64,000 bases of DNA from Flavimaribacter sp039888615 (GTDB taxonomy: Bacteria; Pseudomonadota; Alphaproteobacteria; Rhizobiales; Rhizobiaceae), in the NCBI GenBank assembly GCA_039888615.1, contig JBDQQS010000004.1; one strand, 5' to 3'. The position numbers and the translations under genes are program-made. Shown in pieces: positions 34,090 through 41,986 of this stretch. Below the pieces are notes generated by a model that had not been told where the DNA came from, ran no database searches, and worked only from the letters and a program-made list of their open reading frames with translations. Numbering within the stretch: the stretch's first letter is position 1; the number at the start of each line of letters is the position of its first letter.

Positions 34090-35193
34090 CTACCCGAACA
34101 AGCGGGAAAGCACGCCGCGTTCTTTCGGCGCCGCGCCTTCCTGCTCGATGAGGTTCTGGAGAGCGTCCAGCGTTCGGCTCAACAGCCGGTCCCGCTGGTC
34201 GATCTCCTTCTTGCGGTCCTGGTTGGACTGGTTGGCCTTTTCGAGCGCTGCCAGCGACTGCTCCAGCACGGCGTCGTAGCGGGCAAGCGTCGCATCCGCT
34301 GCGCCGGCGTTAACTTCCGCAGGCGCTCCGCCGCCCTGTGACTGCAGGGCGGAGATGTATCGCTGCGAGAGTTCCTCCTGCATTCTTATGGCGTTCTGCA
34401 GGGCGTCCAGCGTCTGGGTCAGGTAACGGTCGCGCTGCTCTATTTCCTTTTTCCAGCCGCCGTTTTCCCGGTGCGCGGCTTCGAGGGCGGAAAGCGACCG
34501 TTCGAGCATGGCGTCGTAGCGGGCGATCGTTGCTTGGGTGGAACCGTCGTCTGATTTCGGCGCCGTCGATCCGGATGCGGAGGCCAGTCGCTCCGACATC
34601 GTTTCCTGCATCCGCATTGCTTTCTGCAGTGCGTCCAGCGTCTGGTTCAGATAGCGGTCGCGCTGCTCGATCTCCTGTTTCTGGCTGTGGTTCGCCTTGT
34701 GCGCTGCTTCGAGCGCCGCAAGCGAGCGATCGAGCATGGCGTCGTATTTCGAGATCGTCGCGTCGATTTCGCGATCGGTTACGGATACCGATGAGGCCTT
34801 TTCGCGGCCGCCATTGGCGAAGGTCGTCGACATGCGTTCCTGCGCGCTCAAAGCCCGGTCCAGCAATCCCAGCGTATGATCGAGGTTCGCCTGCAGATCC
34901 TGCTTGTCGCCGGTCAGTTGCTCTGCGCGGGCGACGGCGCGGTCAAGCAGCCCGATCAGGCGCTCGTAGTCCAGAGAAGAAAGCTCGCGCACGGGTGCGG
35001 CGCTTCCCTCGGCCCGGCTCTTCAGCCGGTCAGCGGTCCGGTCGTAGCGATCGAGCAAGGCCAGCTGACGCTCGACCAGCGCTTCCAGTTGGGCGATGCG
35101 CGCATTGCGTTTTTCCAGCTTGCGTCTGAGCTTGTCGATATCTTTTGACAATTCCGCTTCCGTTCCGGGAGTCTGCCGTACAGCAGCATGCAT
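34090..35193 (-). CDS. Coiled-coil protein with three long internal repeats
   Basis: 367 residues, almost entirely predicted helix, with no signal peptide or membrane segment. Residues 18-60 form a heptad-like coil (RNARIAQLEALVERQLALLD). Then three repeats of about 76-80 residues begin at 145, 221 and 301 (ATISKYDAML, ATIARYDAML, ATLARYDAVL). Each continues through SLxALExA and QRDRYLxQTLDALQ. The C-terminus RGVLSRLFG is a short amphipathic tail. I do not recognise a named family. It is an isolated leftward gene inside the catabolic cluster; scaffold or structural roles are possible. Confidence 0.75.
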   Translation of the reverse strand: MHAAVRQTPGTEAELSKDIDKLRRKLEKRNARIAQLEALVERQLALLDRYDRTADRLKSRAEGSAAPVRELSSLDYERLIGLLDRAVARAEQLTGDKQDLQANLDHTLGLLDRALSAQERMSTTFANGGREKASSVSVTDREIDATISKYDAMLDRSLAALEAAHKANHSQKQEIEQRDRYLNQTLDALQKAMRMQETMSERLASASGSTAPKSDDGSTQATIARYDAMLERSLSALEAAHRENGGWKKEIEQRDRYLTQTLDALQNAIRMQEELSQRYISALQSQGGGAPAEVNAGAADATLARYDAVLEQSLAALEKANQSNQDRKKEIDQRDRLLSRTLDALQNLIEQEGAAPKERGVLSRLFG

Positions 35194-35334
35194 CCTTGAC
35201 CGACTCCCGTGCCCTCGACGTTAGAAATCAAACCGCGGCAGAGAGCCGTCAATAGATCGGATAATCTCATTTTTTGGTTACCAATCAGTAACTCGGGGTC
35301 AATCCATGTTGCCTGTCAAGGGCGCTCGACCTAT

Positions 35335-35351
35335 AATTTGTCCATACAAAG
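35335..35351. promoter_or_regulatory. HutC-type operator candidate D
   Basis: AATTTGTCCATACAAAG is the same motif as at 28318 in reverse orientation (ATTTGTCCAnAC.AA in common). It lies about 40 bp before the HMG-CoA-lyase-like start. The 35194-35334 stretch shows nothing else. Confidence 0.5.
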
Positions 35352-35389
35352 TGAGGCCAATGGCATTCTCGCACAGCGGCGGAGACATC

Positions 35390-36304
35390 ATGACGACCAG
35401 GGTCGACATCATCGAAGTATCGCCACGCGACGGCATCCAGAACGAGAAAACTCTGCTGTCGACGCAAACCAAGCTCGAGCTGATAGACCGCGCGACTGCG
35501 GCAGGCGTCAGGGCGTTCGAGGTCACCAGCTTCGTCAATCCGAAGCGTGTCCCGCAAATGGCCGATGCGGGCGAGGTCGCCCAGGGGCTGAAAAAACGCT
35601 CCGATACGCGTTACATCGGCCTGGTCCTTAACGAACGCGGCTTCGAGCGGGCGCGGCTTTCCGGTCTCGAGGACGTGAATTGCGTCGTCGTCGCCACCGA
35701 GACCTTCAACCGCCGCAACCAGGGCGTCGCCGTCGACGACACGATGGCGGATATCGCCCGCATCGCCGCGATGGCGCATGACAGCGGCGTCCGCATGGGC
35801 GTGACGATTGGCGCGGCCTTTGGCTGTCCCTTTGAGGGCGAGGTGACAGTCGAGCGGGTAACCGAAATCGCCGCCAGGCTTGCCGAACTCAAACCTTTCG
35901 AAATCGCTCTGGCTGACACGATCGGCGTCGCGGCGCCGAGCGACATCAAGGCCAAATTTTCCGCAGTCGCCCGCGAGATCGGCGGCGTTCCGCTGCGGTG
36001 CCACCTGCACAACACCCGCAACACCGGGCTCGCCAATGCGGTGGCCGCCATCGAATCCGGCGTGACCCGCATCGATTCATCCATCGGCGGCGTCGGCGGA
36101 TGTCCGTTTGCGCCGGCGGCGACCGGCAATATTCCCACCGAGGACCTCGTCTACATGCTCGACCGTATGGGCGTCGAAACCGGCGTGGACGCACAGGCGC
36201 TGATAGACACCGCGCACTGGCTCGGTACAATGCTCGGCGTCAGCCCGCCCGGCATGCTGCAGCGCGCCGGAATGTTTCCACCGGCGGCCGGCGAGGCCGC
36301 CTGA
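35390..36304 (+). CDS. Hydroxymethylglutaryl-CoA lyase-family enzyme
   Basis: 304-residue TIM barrel of the DRE/HMG-CoA lyase family. The N-terminal VSPRDGIQNE carries the metal-binding Arg-Asp, and EVTSFVNPKRVPQMADA follows. RCHLHNTRNTGLAN supplies metal-binding histidines, and GGCPFAPAATGN places the conserved catalytic Cys at about 238. It splits HMG-CoA-like 3-hydroxy-3-methyl acyl-CoAs into acetyl-CoA (or a homologue) and an acetoacetate-like acid. ATG 35390 has GGAG five bases upstream. It follows a candidate operator and precedes an amidase gene by 18 bp. Confidence 0.87.
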   Translation: MTTRVDIIEVSPRDGIQNEKTLLSTQTKLELIDRATAAGVRAFEVTSFVNPKRVPQMADAGEVAQGLKKRSDTRYIGLVLNERGFERARLSGLEDVNCVVVATETFNRRNQGVAVDDTMADIARIAAMAHDSGVRMGVTIGAAFGCPFEGEVTVERVTEIAARLAELKPFEIALADTIGVAAPSDIKAKFSAVAREIGGVPLRCHLHNTRNTGLANAVAAIESGVTRIDSSIGGVGGCPFAPAATGNIPTEDLVYMLDRMGVETGVDAQALIDTAHWLGTMLGVSPPGMLQRAGMFPPAAGEAA

Positions 36305-36322
36305 ACAGATCGGAGTGAGCGC

Positions 36323-36955
36323 ATGGCCGAAGAAACGGATATCTATCGCAATCAGGGCTTCGGCAATGCCGTTGGCATGGGCAAGAACCCGGCCTTGATC
36401 ATTGTCGATTTCGTCATCGGCTTCACGGATCCAAAACATTTCGGCGGCGGCAATATCGCGCCGGCCATCGAAAAGACGGTGGATCTCTTGGCTTTCGCCC
36501 GCAAGAAGGAATGGCCGATCGTCCATACGCGCGTGGTCTACCAGGAAGACGGATCGGACGCCGGCGCCTTTGCGCGCAAGGTGCCCAGTCTCCTGAAGCT
36601 GACGCCCGACAGCGAACTGTCGCAGATCGTGCCGGAGCTGACGCCGCGTCCGGGCGAGCTCATCCTCTGCAAGCGCCAGGCCTCGGCCTTCTTCGCCAGC
36701 GAACTCGCCGCCTGGCTGACCTATCGCGGCGTCGACACCACGCTGGTGACGGGCTGCACCACCTCGGGATGCGTCCGCGCCACCGTGATTGATTCCGTCA
36801 GCAGCAATTTCGGGACGATCGTGGTGACCGATTGCGTGGGCGACAGGGCGATTGAACCCCACAACGCCAACCTGTTCGACATGGGCCAGAAATACGCCGA
36901 CCTGATGGAGAGCAGCGAGATCTACGCTCATTTCGGCGAATACCGCGCGGCCTGA
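36323..36955 (+). CDS. Isochorismatase-fold amidohydrolase (paralogue 2)
   Basis: 210 residues. Triad Asp29 (IIVDFVIGF), Lys117 (ILCKRQASAFF) and Cys140 in TGCTTSGCVRATVID, as in N-carbamoylsarcosine amidase. It is a paralogue of the protein at 33433. GGAG precedes the ATG. Two such amidases in one cluster suggest two successive amide cleavages or two related substrates (N-carbamoyl and maleamate-like). Confidence 0.87.
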   Translation: MAEETDIYRNQGFGNAVGMGKNPALIIVDFVIGFTDPKHFGGGNIAPAIEKTVDLLAFARKKEWPIVHTRVVYQEDGSDAGAFARKVPSLLKLTPDSELSQIVPELTPRPGELILCKRQASAFFASELAAWLTYRGVDTTLVTGCTTSGCVRATVIDSVSSNFGTIVVTDCVGDRAIEPHNANLFDMGQKYADLMESSEIYAHFGEYRAA

Positions 36956-37058
36956 AGCGCGTTCTCCACTGATTGCTTGTGGAGCGGGGCAGACGAACGG
37001 ACGGATTTCCTCTAACCGTTGTAAGTGACGGATTTGGGTCTCCGGGGCAGTGACGGAT

Positions 37059-37823
37059 ATGGAGCAGATGGTCATTCAGGACATCGATACGGGCGGATCG
37101 GACCGCCCGCGCTACCAGCAGATCTATGCGATGCTGCGTGAACGCATCAGCTCGGGCGCCTATCCGATCGGCAGCAACCTGCCGACGGAGGTGGAGTTCT
37201 GCGACGAGTTCAACGTCAGCCGCTACACGGTGCGCGAAGCGCTGCGCCGCCTCGTCGATCAGGGCATGCTTGCCCGCAGACAGGGGTCCGGCAGCGAGAT
37301 CATCGCCACGGAGCCGCATCGCAATTTCGTCCATCAGGTCCGTTCGCTGGCGGACCTGTTCCAGTATGCGCTCGACACGCATCTCGATATTCGCGCCATC
37401 AAAAAAATACGACTGCCGGCAAAGATCGCGACCGCGGTCGGCGGCGAGGCCGGGTCGACGTGGCTAGAGATCAAGAGCGTGCGCCGGACCCACAAGAACG
37501 GCGAGCCGATCTGCGTCACGCACTCCTATATTCCCGACCGGCTGGCCGCGATCGAACCGGACATCCCGGACTGCGTCGGCCCGCTTTACGCGCTGCTGGA
37601 GGAACGCTCCGGCGAGACGATCACGAACGCCTCCCAGGAGATCGGCGCCGAACCCATGACAAAGGCGGTCGCCAATGCGCTGGGCCGTGAGCCTCGCGCC
37701 GTCGCGCTGCGCCTGTTGCGACGCTATTCGTCCCGCAAGGGCACGCTGATCGCCTCGTATAACTGGCACCCCGGCGACAGCTTCACCTATTCCATGGACC
37801 TGCAGCGCAATCCGAGCCACTGA
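37059..37823 (+). CDS. GntR-family regulator, HutC/UTRA type (paralogue 2)
   Basis: 254 residues. Winged helix with YQQIYAMLRERISSGAYPIG, PTEVEFCDEFNVSRYTVREAL and GSGSEI. The UTRA domain runs from about 90 to the end, closing with IASYNWHPGDSFTYSM. It is close to the regulator at 17465, and the pair bracket the cluster. I did not see a clear copy of the shared operator in its own short upstream gap. ATG 37059 is chosen; GTG 37050 and ATG 37068 are possible. Confidence 0.85.
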   Translation: MEQMVIQDIDTGGSDRPRYQQIYAMLRERISSGAYPIGSNLPTEVEFCDEFNVSRYTVREALRRLVDQGMLARRQGSGSEIIATEPHRNFVHQVRSLADLFQYALDTHLDIRAIKKIRLPAKIATAVGGEAGSTWLEIKSVRRTHKNGEPICVTHSYIPDRLAAIEPDIPDCVGPLYALLEERSGETITNASQEIGAEPMTKAVANALGREPRAVALRLLRRYSSRKGTLIASYNWHPGDSFTYSMDLQRNPSH

Positions 37824-37874
37824 CAGAACGCCGAACAGCGCGGCGGGCTGCAGAGGACCATGGTGAACAGAAGT

Positions 37875-37909
37875 AAGGGTGGCTCGCCGGCGCAAAGCGA
37901 GCCACCCTT
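37875..37909 (+). terminator. Strong stem-loop downstream of GntR gene
   Basis: AAGGGTGGCTCGC and GCGAGCCACCCTT pair over 13 perfect base pairs around a 9-base loop, about 50 bp after the regulator stop. No T-run follows, so it may be a Rho-assisted or mRNA 3'-end structure. The remaining gap to 38108 shows no gene. Confidence 0.6.
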
Positions 37910-38108
37910 GCGGCGCCACTGTCATGTAAGTGAGAGGCCGCTACAGAAGTTGCTATCGCAACAACTCTTGATGTGTTTGTGACAATTACCACGCGGAAGG
38001 TGATTTTCAGGCGACAGGCCGCATCTTTGCTGCTTTGACGCGTAAAATTTGTCGCCGCTATTCCTCACGCCGATGACTGCAGTTTCCGGACCATGATTGT
38101 GTTTCGGC

Positions 38109-38417
38109 TTAGCCGCGCCTGAGCCGCATGGCGTTTTTCCGCGCCGCGGCGCCGATGGGCTGGACCAGCGCCTCGGCCACGAGGAGCGGGTCTTGCCGGG
38201 TTGCAACGGCGGCCGCCGCCCGTTCAGCCGCCTTGGCGAAGGCCGAGGGTTTTTCGAAGACCATTCTGGTCAATTCCACCGGCGTCAGTGAACCGTTCGC
38301 AAACTTGACGCTTCTGCGCCAGATGACTTCGTGAGAGGCCAGCCCCAAATGCACATAGGCGGAGCTCAGTCGATTCCAGGATTCGGCCCATGTGAGGAGA
38401 GTCTGCATTCCGTACAT
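38109..38417 (-). CDS. Conserved alphaproteobacterial small protein (phasin/antifreeze-like helical family)
   Basis: 102 residues, largely helical, with MVFEKPSAFAKAAERAAAA and a basic C-terminus (RKNAMRLRRG). This resembles short alphaproteobacterial proteins annotated as antifreeze-like or phasin-like, whose function is not established. AGGA lies eight bases before ATG 38417. Stands alone, leftward. Confidence 0.55.
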   Translation of the reverse strand: MYGMQTLLTWAESWNRLSSAYVHLGLASHEVIWRRSVKFANGSLTPVELTRMVFEKPSAFAKAAERAAAAVATRQDPLLVAEALVQPIGAAARKNAMRLRRG

Positions 38418-38615
38418 TCAATCGATCCTGTTGTCCTGATCGTGGGCGAAGCCCGGCGACGGTCGATTTCAGACCTTGACCTCCCGGCACAAAGAACGCC
38501 CGCAAAGCGCGGCGGTTCCGGCGTGAGAGTCTTATAGGCCGGATGCGCTGAATCAATCGATCGGGAGTTGATTCCGCTGTGGCGTGAAGAATTGAAGTGC
38601 CTGGTGAATTGGATG

Positions 38616-39395
38616 CTAGAGCAGCGCCTGATTGCGGTTGTCCCTCACAATATCCTGCCAAGGTTGTTCCTGCCACCAATCAGGACCGGTATGTTTAGGT
38701 GCCCAGAAGCCTTCAAACCATCTCGAAGGGTTGACGCGGCCAGCGTTCGCTTCATTCAGGCAGATCATGGAATGATGCGACTCCCACAGAGAAACGACAA
38801 CGACCGACATGTCTTTTGGATAAAGGTAGTTCGGGGTCGGTCCGCCAACTTGCCGGACCGTTCGATCCGGTGCTTTCAGGTCGGTGGTTCGAACCTCTCT
38901 CGTTTCCTTATGGGTCTGGCTCTCTATGATAATCTGATTCTTGCCGAGCGCCTCGAATAACTCACCCAACGGTTTCTCCAAAATGGCGGGGAATGCGTCC
39001 GGTTCGGGCATGAGCAAGCCATCGCTTTGCACAATGGAATAGAGTTTTTTCGCCAGCTCCGGCGATCGAAGCACATTCTTGAGTGTAATCGCCTGAGACA
39101 GAACGGCGTGGTAGGTCTCGGCGATGCTGCTGAAGCCGCAGCAGTCAGCAATTTCCTGCCAGGCGACGGGAGTTCCTTTCTGCTTTGCATAGACATCGAA
39201 ATTCCATTGTTCCTTTGTGAACTGGGCGCGGAAGGGATGTTGTGCTGGTATGTCTTCCCACTCGATACAATGGTCGAAATAGTCCGGAAGACTCATCGCG
39301 CCGATGTCGACAAACGGATGTGGAACAACGAAGACACTTGGCAGGTCGCCGCGAGAAGCTTCCACATAGTATTCGTTCCAGTAATCGTATTTCAT
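38616..39395 (-). CDS. Hypothetical protein, unknown family
   Basis: About 259 residues from ATG 39395 (MKYDYWNEYY...); a TTG at 39449 is also possible. No signal peptide or membrane segment; many aromatic residues (WNEYYVE, DWWQEQPWQD at the C-terminus). The middle (SIVQSDGLLMPEPDAFPAIL) looks globular. No motif I recognise. Base composition is AT-richer than the catabolic clusters, and with the following genes it may be acquired DNA. Confidence 0.6.
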   Translation of the reverse strand: MKYDYWNEYYVEASRGDLPSVFVVPHPFVDIGAMSLPDYFDHCIEWEDIPAQHPFRAQFTKEQWNFDVYAKQKGTPVAWQEIADCCGFSSIAETYHAVLSQAITLKNVLRSPELAKKLYSIVQSDGLLMPEPDAFPAILEKPLGELFEALGKNQIIIESQTHKETREVRTTDLKAPDRTVRQVGGPTPNYLYPKDMSVVVVSLWESHHSMICLNEANAGRVNPSRWFEGFWAPKHTGPDWWQEQPWQDIVRDNRNQALL

Positions 39396-39532
39396 GATGT
39401 CAGGCGTTTGACCGTATCGGTATCGTCGAAGAAACTGGATAGAAATCAATTTGGATGCGTGATCAACTCATCCAAAGAGCAAATCTATAATCTAATACTA
39501 GGATTGCAACCGCGCGCTCAAAATCTCATTCA

Positions 39533-40192
39533 TTGCCTGCGTCGGATACTTCACGGAGCGGTTTGTTGGTAGACCATGATTCAGAAACTGAGCACGCCGA
39601 TTGGAGCCGTTCGGACACCATTCGCTTTGCGAGTAGCTTCATCTTTCCTGTCGTGTTCCTTCTAAGTTACTTTTATGCGCCGGTTCTGGTTTCCCTGCTT
39701 CCGTGGCTTGCGCATTTGGGCGGGCCTTTGTTCCTGGCAACGGCCGTTGCCTTGGCTGCTGGAGTTGTCAGAAGAATTTTGGCGTCTGATCCGTGGCCAA
39801 AATACACCTCTTACCGTTTCTACACTTTCTGCGTCATATTCATTTTCGGGTTTGCGGGGATCCTGCTGCGCGATGAGGGACTGATAAAAATTGTCCCGAC
39901 GCTGACACTGGCGATTTTGGCGGTTGCGTCCTTGCTGAGCGTCGGGAGTCCAGACCGTCGCTCTCCACTGATTCCAGAGCGCAATTCAACGTCATTTGGT
40001 CACACGCTTCTGGCCTTGTATGGCGCATTATTCTTGATCATTCTCGCCGTTGCAAACGAGATCGTCTGGCGCAGTTTTTCTACAGACGTCTGGGTTGTCT
40101 GGCGGGCATTCTATTTGTTCGTCGCCGCGTTTCTCGTGACTATGCCCGCCTCGTTCATGGCGTCGTCAACACGCTTGAGATTAACGAACTAG
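39533..40192 (+). CDS. IspZ/YciB-like inner-membrane protein
   Basis: 219 residues with about five or six hydrophobic segments (from about residue 33). The C-terminal ALFLIILAVANEIVWRSFS.D.WV segment matches the conserved block of septation protein A (IspZ/YciB), and KYTSYRFYTF resembles its core. It is shorter at the front and clearly divergent, so a cell-envelope role is likely but not certain. The start codon is unclear: TTG at 39533 is used, and there is no good ATG nearby. Confidence 0.6.
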   Translation: MPASDTSRSGLLVDHDSETEHADWSRSDTIRFASSFIFPVVFLLSYFYAPVLVSLLPWLAHLGGPLFLATAVALAAGVVRRILASDPWPKYTSYRFYTFCVIFIFGFAGILLRDEGLIKIVPTLTLAILAVASLLSVGSPDRRSPLIPERNSTSFGHTLLALYGALFLIILAVANEIVWRSFSTDVWVVWRAFYLFVAAFLVTMPASFMASSTRLRLTN

Positions 40193-40957
40193 ATGTATTG
40201 AGCCTTTGGGTAAGTACTGCTTGAACTTTTTCATCTGTTGCCCTCAAAATCGGAAGCAGGATTGCCTCGTACTCTGTGAACCTTCTCACACGGGAGTCTG
40301 GCGACCATCGCGTAGCGCGCGATCATGACATCGCAATAATGCAGATCGTCGGTGTCATGGGCGGCCACAATCGGCACATATCGGAGAATGCTGTGGGATA
40401 TGTAATCCTCAAGCTGCAATTTTCTCTGTCCGCGCAACATTGTCATCAATGAATGCCACGTTGCATTAATGACCGTAGAGCAATCCCTGCGTGTATGAGG
40501 AGCGGCGGACTTTTAGGACGGGTTTGGTTTGGCGGCCGTACAGGTGCGGCGTCTAGGGCGCCGCGACCGGAGCGAATAATATCAGCGCCACTATACCGCA
40601 GAACAACTAAAATCTGACTGGCAAAGAGAATTTCACGAATCCAACAATGTCTCAAAATTGGAATGCAGCATATGTGTGAGCCAGACGGGGAGCCAAATCA
40701 GGCAAGGATTCAACCAAAACCATCTCTGTTCGACCTGATCTTAATTTTCCAGTTTTAGTTTTCAGCGATACCACTGCAGCACAGCAGGTATTGTCACAAT
40801 ATGCAACTTAGAAGAGTGTATACATTTCATCTCCTTGCATTCATTTGGTGTATCTCCGCGGGATATAAGAGGTAAAGCATTCAACTCGGATTGAATATCT
40901 GGGAAATTCTGAAATAGTGACCAACTTTGTTTGCGGAATCTTCACGGCGCCGCGATT
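40193..40957. other. 765-bp AT-rich gap without a supportable gene
   Basis: Short open frames of 60-75 codons exist on the reverse strand (for example 40231-40449) but lack ribosome sites and conserved features. I see no RNA gene. The sequence just before 40958 would hold the promoter of the nuclease gene. Confidence 0.4.
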
Positions 40958-41482
40958 ATGTCTTCGGGCATGGCGTTCAACGTTGTCCCAATTCGTCGTC
41001 GATCGAAACTGCCCCGCAGGCTCTTTCTTGCGGGCATGCTGGTTGCGGCGTTCTCCGCCGGCGCCGCGTATAATGCATTGGACATTGACCAGTGGGTTCA
41101 TCGGCAATTGTCGCAGGAGCCGGCCTCTGCATACCAGTTCGAACGTATCAGCTTCTCGATTTGCGGCACCTTCAGGCGCTACACGTGTGTCGTTGACGGC
41201 GACACCGTCTGGCTCAGAGGAGAGAAGATCCGTCTGGCCGGGATCGACGCTCCAGAGAAACACGAGCCGCAATGTCGCTATGAGGCCGACCTCGCGAACC
41301 AGGCGACACAGAAACTTCGTGTATTGCTATCTGACAATGAATGGCGGCTGGCGCGCGTCGGCAAAGACCGATACGGACGCACGCTCGCCACGTTCCACAC
41401 CATGACCTCGACAATCGGCGACAAACTCATCGCCGCCGGTCTGGCGCGCAAGTGGCGGGGTCGTCGCATGCCGTGGTGCTGA
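40958..41482 (+). CDS. Thermonuclease-family (SNase-like) protein, membrane-anchored or secreted
   Basis: 174 residues. An N-terminal basic stretch plus hydrophobic segment (about 20-40) acts as anchor or signal. The staphylococcal-nuclease fold follows: CVVDGDTVWLRGEKIRLAGIDAPE (78-100) and DRYGRTLA near 138. These enzymes cut DNA and RNA with calcium. A Cys in the tail (MPWC) and one at 106 are seen in short alphaproteobacterial members. ATG 40958 is chosen; 40970 is possible. Confidence 0.8.
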   Translation: MSSGMAFNVVPIRRRSKLPRRLFLAGMLVAAFSAGAAYNALDIDQWVHRQLSQEPASAYQFERISFSICGTFRRYTCVVDGDTVWLRGEKIRLAGIDAPEKHEPQCRYEADLANQATQKLRVLLSDNEWRLARVGKDRYGRTLATFHTMTSTIGDKLIAAGLARKWRGRRMPWC

Positions 41483-41615
41483 AGTTTTTGTGCTGCCCCC
41501 GTGCCCGGAACAAAATAAGAACATTTTTACTGCATTTCCCCGGGACTTGTGCTATTATTCAATGAGGAGATGTAGCGCGGCGCCAAGGCGACGAATTCGT
41601 GAATAAGCGCATTTC

Positions 41616-41942
41616 CCGAAACAAAGCCAAATGCCCGCGGGGCGATGAAAACCCTATTTACCGAAACAAAGCCAGATGCTGATTTCTGATCAGGAGGACG
41701 TTCAGGATGCGTGAAATGCAGATTCCCGAAACAAAGCCAGATTCGGCGGAGGCATGAAATCCCGGTTTCCCCAAACGAAGCCAGATGGATGCTGGGCGGT
41801 GAAAAACCCGATTTACCGAAACAAAGCCAGATGCTGATTCCGGATCCGGAGGACGTCAAAGACGCGAGAAATGCAGATTCCCGAAACGAAGCCAGATTGC
41901 AGACAAGTCACGGTATCCTGAAATCCCCAAACAAAGCCAAAT
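41616..41942. repeat. Non-coding 155-bp tandem repeat built on a 17-bp motif (seven copies)
   Basis: The motif CCGAAACAAAGCCAGAT (variants CCCAAACGAAG..., ...CCAAAT) starts at 41616, 41661, 41726, 41770, 41816, 41881 and 41926. Spacings are 45, 65, 44, 46, 65 and 45 bp. Copies 2-4 and 5-7 are offset by 155-156 bp, and the DNA between them is also similar (GGAGGACGT, GAAATGCAGATTC). Spacings are not multiples of three and no frame stays open with the motif in one phase, so it is not coding. Confidence 0.85.
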
Positions 41943-41986
41943 AAATTAAGACGTTGATATTGTTTCACAAAAATATTTATCCAGCC

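Noticed and set aside
38420..38580. Small stable RNA (SRP or 6S) in the gap between 38417 and 38616
   Set aside because: No SRP GGAA-type core or 6S bubble could be recognised in the GC-rich text.
38870..38900. GGTTCGAACC-like string resembling a tRNA T-arm
   Set aside because: It lies within the coding frame of the hypothetical protein at 38616 and no acceptor, D-arm or anticodon stem can be formed around it.
40231..40449. 72-codon reverse open frame
   Set aside because: No convincing ribosome site, family or neighbour context.
41527..41859. 110-codon reverse frame across the tandem repeat
   Set aside because: The repeat motif appears in changing phases (IWLCFG, LASFGE, SGFVS), spacings are not multiples of three, and there is no ribosome site; the repeat explains the frame.
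41616..41942. CRISPR-like periodicity
   Set aside because: The intervals between motifs are themselves repeated between the two 155-bp blocks, vary from 44 to 65 bp, and no cas gene is nearby.
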